This document shows positions 1 to 5,449 of a stretch of DNA of 5,449 nt, one piece after another. A program made the position numbers and the translations under genes. Numbering within the stretch: the first letter of the stretch is position 1; each line of letters opens with the position of its first letter. The stretch lies in assembly GCA_003520425.1 (NCBI GenBank), contig DOUU01000356.1, positions 1 through 5,449 on the forward strand, written 5' to 3'. This stretch comes from Deltaproteobacteria bacterium. Its GTDB lineage: Bacteria > Myxococcota_A > UBA9160. Under the pieces are notes generated by a model. It saw only the letters and a program-made list of their open reading frames with translations. It was not told where the DNA came from and did not search any database.

Positions 1-627
1 ACGCTCTTCCTCGACGAGATCGCAGAGATCCCGCCCCAGGTTCAGGCCCAGCTTCTGCGTTTCATCCAGGAAAAGGAATTCGAACGTGTCGGCGAAAGCC
101 GCACGCGCCGAGCCGATGTCCGCATCGTCGCGGCCACGAACCGCGATCTCGCGGCGGAGGTCGCGGCGGGCCGCTTCCGCGAAGATCTCTTCTACCGCTT
201 GGCGGTCGTCGAGGTGCAGGTACCTCCCCTGCGCGAGCGCCCAGACGACATCCTCCATCTCGCGCGACGCTTCGTGGCCTTCTTCTGCCGCACCGCCCGC
301 AGGCGCGAGCAGGTTCTCTCGCCGGCTTGCGAACGCGTGCTGCTCGCCCACCCCTGGCCGGGGAACGTGCGTGAGCTGCGAAACGCCATGGAGCGCTGCA
401 GCATTCTCTGGCCGGCCGACGTGATCGAGCCCGAAGCGCTTCCCTCGCTCGCGGAAAGCGCAGCGGGGCAAGGCCCGTGCCTGGGCGGCGAGAGCTCCCT
501 CGAAGAGATCGAGCGGGAGCACATCCGCCGCGTGCTCGCACGCACCGCCACGCTCGAAGAGGCTGCGCGGATCCTCGGCATCGACGACTCGACGCTCTGG
601 CGCAAGCGAAAGCGCTTCAATCTCTAA
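1..627 (+). CDS. Sigma-54-dependent transcriptional activator, NtrC family (C-terminal part, 5' truncated)
   Basis: The frame is open from the first base to a TAA stop, giving 208 residues; the start is off the window. The fragment opens in the Walker B motif of the AAA+ domain (TLFLDEI, residues 1-7). It continues with the sensor I stretch VRIVAATNRDL (40-50), the arginine-finger region FREDLFYRL (59-67), PPLRERPDDI (75-84) and the sensor II motif WPGNVREL (119-126). The end is a Fis-type helix-turn-helix (about 180-208), with STLWRKRKR as the likely recognition helix. Proteins of this family bind upstream enhancers and use ATP hydrolysis to open sigma-54 RNA polymerase promoters. Walker A, the GAFTGA loop and any N-terminal receiver or sensory domain are outside the window, so the activating signal and the receiver/orphan status are unknown. 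The ending resembles AlgB-like response regulators, a tentative comparison from memory. The gene converges on the minus-strand operon and need not be functionally linked to it. Confidence 0.95.
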   Translation, partial: TLFLDEIAEIPPQVQAQLLRFIQEKEFERVGESRTRRADVRIVAATNRDLAAEVAAGRFREDLFYRLAVVEVQVPPLRERPDDILHLARRFVAFFCRTARRREQVLSPACERVLLAHPWPGNVRELRNAMERCSILWPADVIEPEALPSLAESAAGQGPCLGGESSLEEIEREHIRRVLARTATLEEAARILGIDDSTLWRKRKRFNL

Positions 628-675
628 GGGCACGCGGGGTCACGCCTCGGACCGCGCGGCGGCTTTGGCGGGCCC
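628..675. other. Short convergent intergenic gap without a recognisable terminator
   Basis: These 48 bases separate the stop of the plus-strand activator from the stop of the minus-strand glycosyltransferase. One would expect a bidirectional terminator here, but there is no T-tract on either strand and no strong GC hairpin. Only weak inverted repeats are present: AGGGC at 627-631 against GCCCT at 672-676, which takes in one base of each stop codon, and CGCGG at 633-637 against CCGCG at 652-656. Termination may be Rho-dependent or lie inside a neighbouring gene; that is inference. Confidence 0.6.
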
Positions 676-2478
676 TCACACCGACACCGCGTCCGGATCG
701 GCATGAGGCTCCGGTGCGGACGGGCCTTCCTGGGGAGGCTCCCCGGGTGAGCTGGGCCCGGCTTCGGGGAGCCGCTCCGGACCGGGCTTTGGGGCAGGCG
801 CTTGCGATCCCCCCTCCGGTCCGCCCACCTCGACGAGGACGAGATCCTCGTCTTCGAGCGGCCGAGAGTCGCCGGCGCTCTTTGCGACCACGGGCGGAGC
901 GCCTCGCCCCGCGAATGCGCCGGGGTCGGCGGCAAGCCGGGTGTAGAGCCCGTGCGGGAGCACGACCCAGCTGGGTGTCGGGGCTGCGCTGCGGCGCTCG
1001 AGCTCGTCCACGTCGACCCACCGGTCATTGCGGTGCAAGAGAAACGGCACTTCCCAGCTGCGCACCTGACAGAGCACCACGCGATCCGCGCCTCCGGCAC
1101 GCCGTGCCGCCTCGGCAGCGAAAAGGCGCGCCGCCGGACCGCGTGCCGCCACGGCGGGAGGCGCGAGAACCTGGGCGTACGCAAGGCAGGCGAGAGCCTG
1201 GGCACAAAGGGCGGCGCAAAGCCGCGCGCGCGGGGTGGCCGCACGCCGGAGCGCGTGCCAGAGCGGGACGGCAGCAACGAGAAGCACGGCGAACGCCCAG
1301 AAGGGGGGCGAGCTCGAGGTCTTGAGGCCGAGGGTCGGCAGGACGTGCATCCACGCGAGGGGCGCCGCAACCAGTGCGCACGCGCTCGCGCCGAAGGCAA
1401 AGAGGCGGGCGCCCCCGTCGAGGAGCTTCGCCGCAGCGGGTTGCGCGGTTCCCTGCAACCAGCCCGCGAGCACCGAGCCCGCGAGCAGCGCGCCCGGGGC
1501 ATACATGGCGAAGACGTGGTCCGGGCGCTTGCTCGGAGGGAAGAGGTAGACGAAGAGTCCTCCCGCGATCCACGCCACGAGGAAGAACGCAGGATCGGAT
1601 GGCCGGCCGTGGCGCCGAAACGCCTGCGGCAAGAGAAGCGACCAGGGCAGGAGCCTCAGGAAATAGAAGGCGACGAGATACCAGAACGGCCGAGAGCCCG
1701 CCGTCGCGTGGGTGCCCGAGTTCGTGAGCTGGTCGATCAGGTGGAACTGCAACATCTCCAAGACCTGGTCGCGGTGAAGCACGTAGGCGGGCACCATCCA
1801 GAGCGCCACCAAGCCGGCCACGATGGCGATGCCGAGGAGCGGACGCAGCGCGCGCAGGCCCTGAAGATCGCGACGTGCGGCGAGGTCGACCGCCACGGCT
1901 GCGATCGGAGGCGCGAGCCCGGCCGGTCCCTTCGTGAGCGTCCCGAGACCCACGCAGATCCAGAATGCACGTCTTTTGCCCAGCGCGTAGGCGTAGAGGG
2001 CGAGGGCGATGAAGAGAGCCACCAGCATGTCGAAACGCACGAAGAAGCTGAGCTTTGCCGTGGGCCAGAGCGTGGCAAGGAGCGCGACGCCGATGAGCGC
2101 GGCCTCCGGACTCAGCACGCGACGCCCAATCGCGTAGGTGACAAGGCCAAGCAAAGCGGTGGCAGCCACCGAGGGGAGCCTCACCGTGTACTCGTTGAGA
2201 CCCCATTTCTTGGCGCCGAGCGCAGCCAGCCAGGTCTGAAGCGGCGGCTTCGACGCGGCCTCGCCGCGATCGGTGGGCACAAGCCAATCCCCGTCCAGTG
2301 CGGCAAGGACGTACATCGCGGCCCTGCCCTGGTCGTTCGCCTCGAGGTCGTGGGGGCTCACCATCCCGACGAGGGCCGGCCAGGCCGAGAGCAGGAGGAC
2401 GGCGAGGATGCGCGAAGCCTCGGCCACTCCTTTCCCGGCGCGGCTCTGGGCCGCGGCGGGAGCCCCTGACGAGGTCAC
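676..2478 (-). CDS. PMT/ArnT-like integral membrane glycosyltransferase (GT-C fold)
   Basis: A 600-residue protein with about 12 hydrophobic segments, the first at about residues 22-40. This matches the family that transfers a sugar from a polyprenyl-phosphate donor to lipid A, protein or another envelope acceptor on the periplasmic side of the inner membrane. After the first membrane segment comes the family's loop, with acidic residues in HDLEANDQG (43-51; D44 and E46 are candidates for the catalytic/metal site), GDWLVP (63-68) and KPPLQTWLAAL (77-87). Further family-like motifs are FVRFD (146-150), GTLTKGPAGL (179-188) and PPSKRPDHVFAMY (314-326). Residues from about 460 to 550 look like a soluble C-terminal domain, followed by a Pro/Glu/Gly-rich tail (about 553-600). 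The GTG start overlaps the phosphatase stop as GTGA. No good Shine-Dalgarno sequence precedes it, so translation is probably coupled. A GTG at residue 18 is an alternative start that keeps the first membrane segment. Donor sugar and acceptor cannot be told from sequence; calling it ArnT itself would be too specific. Confidence 0.88.
   Translation of the reverse strand: MTSSGAPAAAQSRAGKGVAEASRILAVLLLSAWPALVGMVSPHDLEANDQGRAAMYVLAALDGDWLVPTDRGEAASKPPLQTWLAALGAKKWGLNEYTVRLPSVAATALLGLVTYAIGRRVLSPEAALIGVALLATLWPTAKLSFFVRFDMLVALFIALALYAYALGKRRAFWICVGLGTLTKGPAGLAPPIAAVAVDLAARRDLQGLRALRPLLGIAIVAGLVALWMVPAYVLHRDQVLEMLQFHLIDQLTNSGTHATAGSRPFWYLVAFYFLRLLPWSLLLPQAFRRHGRPSDPAFFLVAWIAGGLFVYLFPPSKRPDHVFAMYAPGALLAGSVLAGWLQGTAQPAAAKLLDGGARLFAFGASACALVAAPLAWMHVLPTLGLKTSSSPPFWAFAVLLVAAVPLWHALRRAATPRARLCAALCAQALACLAYAQVLAPPAVAARGPAARLFAAEAARRAGGADRVVLCQVRSWEVPFLLHRNDRWVDVDELERRSAAPTPSWVVLPHGLYTRLAADPGAFAGRGAPPVVAKSAGDSRPLEDEDLVLVEVGGPEGGSQAPAPKPGPERLPEAGPSSPGEPPQEGPSAPEPHADPDAVSV
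2475..2478 (-). other. GTGA stop/start overlap between phosphatase and glycosyltransferase genes
   Basis: The phosphatase TGA (2477-2475) overlaps the glycosyltransferase GTG (2478-2476) as GTGA, the same arrangement as at the previous junction. No clear ribosome-binding site sits at normal spacing. This points to translational coupling and a fixed ratio of the two envelope enzymes. Confidence 0.65.
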
Positions 2479-3620
2479 CGCGCCGGGAGCTCGTCGCGCA
2501 CCCGGCCCGCGAGGTCGACGGAGAAGCGCGCGACGAGGGCCGGCGCGCGTTGCGCGAGCAGGGGCAGGGACGGGGTGACGTAGAGCGACGCCACAAGCCG
2601 CTCCTCTCCCCCGACCGTCACGAGGTCAATCCGAGCAAAACCGGGCTCCGCGAGGGCGAAGCGCCGGTGGGGCGACTCGCCTTGGACAGGGCGCGGCCGA
2701 CCGCCTGCACCGGCGATCACGTTCAAGAGCGGCGCAGGCGGCGCTTCGTCCAGCACTTGGAGATTGTGCACGTGGCCGGAGAGGAAGAGCTGCACGGAGA
2801 GGCCGGAGTCGGCCACGAGCTCTTCGATTTCGTCGCTGTAGCGTTTCTCCTGGCTCGGCGGCCCTTCCTCGTCCCCGTCGGCGCGAGCGACGGGATGATG
2901 GGCGGCCAGGATGCGCCACGGCCCCGGCGTCGCGGCCAGTGCCGTGCGCAGAGGCAGAGGATCCGCTCCCTCCACGAGCGACTCGGAGTCGAAGAGCACA
3001 AGGTCGACGCCGCGGGTCAGGCCAATCACCTCGACGGGCCGCACGGCGAGCCTCCAATTGGCGACGAACCGGGGAACGGCTTGCGCCTCAAGGGCGGGGC
3101 TCTCGGCGGACTCGTAGTCGTGATTGCCGAGCACGACATAAAATGGAATGGGACGGCGCTCTTGGAGCGGCGTTTCGCATGCACTCGCGACCTCGCTCGA
3201 GCGCGGGCCCGTGAGGGAGAGGAAGCGACAGTACGGCCGTACCACGTTCTCCCGTACGCGCAGCACGAGCTCGGATTCCTCAAGGCCCTTGTAGTAGAAG
3301 TTGTCCCCCAAGAGGACGAACGCATCGACCGGTGCGCGCCGGTCCTCTGCTTCCATGCCGCGGCCGACAGCGATCTGCGTTGAGAGGAGCGCGGAGCCGA
3401 ACTGGGGCGGTATCCCCGTGTCGCCGACGGCGAGGAACGAAAGCCGGGCATGTCCGGGAAGAGGCGGCGGAGGCAGGCCCTCGCCGCGATGGCATACAAC
3501 CAGCGCCGCGGCGAGGGCCCACGGCAGCGCAAGGCGGCGTGCGTCGAGGCTCGCGCGGCGCATCTGCGGCACTCGAGCGGGCCCGCGCTCCGTCGGAGGC
3601 GCGGGAGGCCGGGAGGTCAC
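2475..3620 (-). CDS. Purple acid phosphatase-like metallophosphoesterase, exported or membrane-anchored
   Basis: A 381-residue calcineurin-like phosphoesterase carrying all five metal-binding blocks of the purple/tartrate-resistant acid phosphatase group, in order: GDTG (66-69), GDNFYY (105-110), GNHD (165-168), AAHHPV (239-244) and GHVHNLQ (282-288). By analogy with mammalian ACP5, the predicted ligands of the two-metal centre are D67, D106, N166, H241, H283 and H285, with Y109 as the tyrosine that gives the purple iron form its colour. It should hydrolyse phosphomonoesters; the substrate is unknown. A hydrophobic stretch at about 30-43 after RR-rich residues looks like a signal peptide or membrane anchor, placing the enzyme in the periplasm; the cysteine at 43 is a poor lipobox match. 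The GTG start overlaps the kinase stop as GTGA but lacks a Shine-Dalgarno sequence. The ATG at 3563-3561 (residue 20) would give a more typical signal peptide and is a serious alternative start. The stop overlaps the glycosyltransferase start. Confidence 0.9.
   Translation of the reverse strand: MTSRPPAPPTERGPARVPQMRRASLDARRLALPWALAAALVVCHRGEGLPPPPLPGHARLSFLAVGDTGIPPQFGSALLSTQIAVGRGMEAEDRRAPVDAFVLLGDNFYYKGLEESELVLRVRENVVRPYCRFLSLTGPRSSEVASACETPLQERRPIPFYVVLGNHDYESAESPALEAQAVPRFVANWRLAVRPVEVIGLTRGVDLVLFDSESLVEGADPLPLRTALAATPGPWRILAAHHPVARADGDEEGPPSQEKRYSDEIEELVADSGLSVQLFLSGHVHNLQVLDEAPPAPLLNVIAGAGGRPRPVQGESPHRRFALAEPGFARIDLVTVGGEERLVASLYVTPSLPLLAQRAPALVARFSVDLAGRVRDELPAR
3617..3620 (-). other. 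GTGA stop/start overlap between kinase and phosphatase genes
   Basis: The kinase TGA (3619-3617) and the phosphatase GTG (3620-3618) share bases in the four-base string GTGA. The preceding 20 bases are almost all G and C with no purine-rich ribosome-binding site. Termination-coupled re-initiation is therefore the likely way this start is used, unless the ATG 57 bases further on is the true start. Confidence 0.6.
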
Positions 3621-5029
3621 GGGGCGGGCGGGCCGTGGTCGCCCAGCGGCAGCCAGACGGTGAAGGTGGACCCCACGCCGGGCGTACTCTCGAGCTCGAT
3701 CGAGCCGCCGTGGGCGCGCGCGATCTCGCGGGCGATGGGCAGGCCCAAGCCCGAGCCGGGCACCTCCTGCCTCGCGCCCGTGCGGTGGAAGCGCGCGAAG
3801 ACTCGCTCCTGCTCGCTCTTCGGGATGCCGACGCCGGTGTCGCGCACCCGGACCGCGATCCGCCCGCCATGCAGCGCAGCCTCAATCGTGACGCGCCCGC
3901 CTGCGGGCGTGTACTTGATGGCGTTGTGCAGGAGGTTCGCGAACAGCTGGTGCAGCCAGGTCGGGTCCCCGGAGATCGAAACCTCGGGACAGCTCGTGCG
4001 TCGAAGCTCGACCTCGTGCTCGTCGGCCACGGGCTCAAAGAAGTCCATCACTTCGTCGAGCAGCGGGACCAGAGCGACCGAGGCGCGCCGTGTCGGATCG
4101 ATTCCCGCCTCCGAACTTGCCAGCCGCAGCATCGCGTGCACCGCGTCGCCGAGCGTCTCGACCTCCTCCAAAAGCCCGGAGAGCACACCGCGGTATTCGG
4201 AAGGGGTGCGCTCCTTTTCGAGCGTCACCTCGATCTGGCTGCGCAGCGCGGCGAGCGGCGTGCGCAGCTCATGCGCCGCGTCCGCGGAGAACTGCCGCAT
4301 CCGTTCCATGCTCTCCCGCAGCCGGGCGATCATGTCGTTGAGGGTTGCCGCCAGCTGGTCGAGCTCGTCTCCGGAGCCCGTGGTGGGAATCCGCTCGTCG
4401 AGGTTCGCCCCCGTGATGCGCCGCGCCGTCGCCGTGATTTGCGCAATCGGGCGCAGGCTGCCCCTTGCGAGAAGCCAGCCTGTGCCGAGGGTGAGGAGGA
4501 GCAGCAGGGGCAGCGCGAGGACCATGACCCAGGCCAAGTGCCTCGCGCGCTCTTCGAAGCGATGCTGCGAAACCGCGACTTGGACGATGCCGTTCGGGGC
4601 ACGCGTCGCGAGCACGAGATAGGACGCGCGACCCCCAAGCTCGGCCTTGTAGACCGCGGGCGTGTTCCGGCCGCCCCGCAGGACCTCGCGGGGAACGTCG
4701 ACGCCGTGTCCTTGCAGCGAACCCCGCGCCACCAAAAGGTTCCCCGCAAGGTCATACACCGCGATGCCCAACATGACGCCGGGTTCCGCCGAGGCGACGT
4801 GGCGCTCCACATATTCTGTCAGGCCTTCGGTCGAGCCCGTGCCGTCGGCGAGCTCCTGCACGAGCTCCTGCGCCTGGAGCTCGAGGACAAGCCGGGCGTC
4901 CTGCTCGAGGTTCCGGTCGATGCGGGCATACACGTAAAAGGCGAAAATGGAGATGCTGACGAGCAGCGCCGCGGTGTAGCGGACGGCCCATTTCGTCTGG
5001 ATCGAAAGAGGCGCCCGCGCAGACGCCAC
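3617..5029 (-). CDS. Two-component sensor histidine kinase, CusS/heavy-metal-sensor-like architecture
   Basis: A complete 470-residue membrane kinase. It has a first transmembrane helix at about 15-35, a periplasmic sensor region of about 130 residues (36-164), a second helix at about 165-188, a HAMP linker (about 189-240) and a HisKA dimerisation domain with the phospho-accepting histidine in SADAAHELRTPL (H253). The HATPase domain shows the N box NLLHNAIKYTP (365-375), the G1 box DTGVGI (397-402), the F box FARFHR (411-416) and the G2 box GSGLGL (425-430). All catalytic boxes look intact, so it should autophosphorylate and pass phosphate to the regulator encoded just upstream. The layout and H-box region resemble the CusS/heavy-metal sensor family, but the sensor region has no obvious His- or Cys-rich metal cluster, so the ligand is not assigned. 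The GTG start directly follows the regulator's TAG stop and has a GGGAG ribosome-binding site 10 bases upstream. The stop overlaps the phosphatase start. Confidence 0.95.
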   Translation of the reverse strand: MASARAPLSIQTKWAVRYTAALLVSISIFAFYVYARIDRNLEQDARLVLELQAQELVQELADGTGSTEGLTEYVERHVASAEPGVMLGIAVYDLAGNLLVARGSLQGHGVDVPREVLRGGRNTPAVYKAELGGRASYLVLATRAPNGIVQVAVSQHRFEERARHLAWVMVLALPLLLLLTLGTGWLLARGSLRPIAQITATARRITGANLDERIPTTGSGDELDQLAATLNDMIARLRESMERMRQFSADAAHELRTPLAALRSQIEVTLEKERTPSEYRGVLSGLLEEVETLGDAVHAMLRLASSEAGIDPTRRASVALVPLLDEVMDFFEPVADEHEVELRRTSCPEVSISGDPTWLHQLFANLLHNAIKYTPAGGRVTIEAALHGGRIAVRVRDTGVGIPKSEQERVFARFHRTGARQEVPGSGLGLPIAREIARAHGGSIELESTPGVGSTFTVWLPLGDHGPPAP

Positions 5030-5449
5030 CTACGCCGGTCTCCCGATGCCTTCGCGCTCCTCGCGGGGTGCATTGCGCTGATCGAGCACGTAGCCCACCC
5101 CCTTCACGGTGTGCAGCAGCTTGGGCTCGAAGTCACGGTCGATCTTCCGACGCAGATGATTCATGTGCACGTCGATCAGATTGGAATAGGTCTCAAAACC
5201 GTAGCCCCAGACCTTTTCCGTGATCATGGTGCGTGAAACGACGTGACCGGCGTTGCGCAGCAGGTACTCCAGGAGCGTGAACTCCTTGGGGGTGAGCTCG
5301 ATGGCTTTGCCGGCACGGTGCACGGTGTGACGCTGCACGTCGAGCTCGAGGTCCGCAAGGGTAAGCCGGCCGCTCCCCGGCTCGTTCAGCCGGCGCCTCG
5401 CAATCGCCCGGATGCGCGCCAAAAGCTCGGCAAACGCGAACGGCTTCGG
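5030..5449 (-). CDS. OmpR/CusR-type response regulator (C-terminal part, 5' truncated)
   Basis: The reading frame runs in from the right edge, leaving 139 residues and a TAG stop. The first visible residues, PKPFAFAELLARIRAI, are the end of a receiver domain: the KPF motif holds the conserved lysine and proline. The phospho-accepting aspartate lies outside the window. After a short linker comes a complete winged-helix DNA-binding domain, including LTPKEFTLLEYLLRN (52-66), the recognition-helix region SNLIDVHMNHLRRKID (89-104) and the wing ending KGVGYVL (116-122). This pattern is closest to the CusR/CopR heavy-metal regulator subgroup as I recognise it; metal sensing itself is not shown. About 17 residues rich in Arg and Glu follow the wing. 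As first gene of the visible operon it most likely controls the kinase, phosphatase and glycosyltransferase genes behind it, from a promoter outside the window. An apparent TTG start at 5422 is only an internal leucine codon. Confidence 0.95.
   Translation of the reverse strand, partial: PKPFAFAELLARIRAIARRRLNEPGSGRLTLADLELDVQRHTVHRAGKAIELTPKEFTLLEYLLRNAGHVVSRTMITEKVWGYGFETYSNLIDVHMNHLRRKIDRDFEPKLLHTVKGVGYVLDQRNAPREEREGIGRPA
5040..5044 (-). promoter_or_regulatory. Ribosome-binding site for the histidine kinase, inside the regulator gene
   Basis: On the minus strand GGGAG lies 10 bases before the kinase GTG at 5029-5027, within the last codons of the response regulator. It is the only convincing Shine-Dalgarno match among the three internal starts of the operon, and it supports initiation at this GTG rather than at a later codon. 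Confidence 0.55.

Noticed and set aside
628..675. Possible bidirectional terminator between the convergent genes
   Set aside because: The only inverted repeats are 5 bases per arm with long loops, and there is no T-tract on either strand; this is not enough to call a terminator.
802..2469. A 555-codon plus-strand open frame opposite the glycosyltransferase
   Set aside because: Its product is a low-complexity mix of Arg, Glu, Gly and His with no recognisable domain, while the minus strand encodes a clear membrane glycosyltransferase. Long antisense frames without stops are expected in DNA this GC-rich.
1025..2596. A 523-codon minus-strand frame overlapping the glycosyltransferase and the end of the phosphatase
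   Set aside because: It is an out-of-frame reading of two real genes and is dominated by Arg, Gly, Pro and Ala with no hydrophobic segments or motifs.
4851..4886. Short direct repeat with repeated GAGCTCCTG units
   Set aside because: It encodes the repeated Gln/Glu/Leu pattern of a helical segment in the kinase (residues about 49-60) and is explained by protein sequence, not by a DNA element.
3332..5236. A 634-codon plus-strand open frame opposite the phosphatase, kinase and regulator
   Set aside because: It crosses three well-supported minus-strand genes and its translation has no domain-like pattern, so it is a compositional shadow.
1..5449. CRISPR arrays, tRNA or rRNA genes, insertion sequences, attachment sites
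   Set aside because: By eye I found no spaced direct repeats, cloverleaf or rRNA-like segments, transposase motifs or terminal inverted repeats; almost every base lies in a recognised gene.

Overview
This is a GC-rich stretch, densely packed with genes and with little non-coding DNA. The gene families suggest a Gram-negative, proteobacterial-type chromosome, possibly from the deltaproteobacterial/myxobacterial sphere: a sigma-54 activator, a two-component system, an ArnT/PMT-type membrane glycosyltransferase and a purple-acid-phosphatase-like enzyme. That placement is an inference from gene content and base composition only; no rRNA or other taxonomic marker is present.

Layout. Positions 1-627 (+ strand) hold the C-terminal part of an NtrC-family sigma-54-dependent activator whose N-terminus lies outside the window. 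A 48-base gap (628-675) separates it from a convergent block of four minus-strand genes that fills the rest. Read in the direction of transcription (right to left), these are: an OmpR/CusR-type response regulator (5449-5030, 5' end outside the window), its sensor histidine kinase (5029-3617), a membrane-anchored or exported metallophosphoesterase of the purple acid phosphatase type (3620-2475), and a polytopic PMT/ArnT-like glycosyltransferase (2478-676).

The four minus-strand genes look like one tightly coupled operon. The regulator's TAG stop is followed directly, in the same frame, by the kinase's GTG start. The kinase stop and the phosphatase start overlap as GTGA, and the phosphatase stop and glycosyltransferase start overlap the same way. 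No promoter is visible inside the block, so transcription probably starts upstream of the regulator, beyond the right edge.

Working model (inference): the kinase senses a signal in the periplasm and phosphorylates the regulator, which controls its own operon. The two output proteins would act at the outer face of the inner membrane or in the periplasm, the glycosyltransferase moving a sugar from a polyprenyl-phosphate carrier onto an envelope acceptor and the phosphatase hydrolysing a phosphoester. The arrangement recalls, but is not shown to be, regulated envelope or lipid A remodelling. The convergent sigma-54 activator is probably a separate unit.
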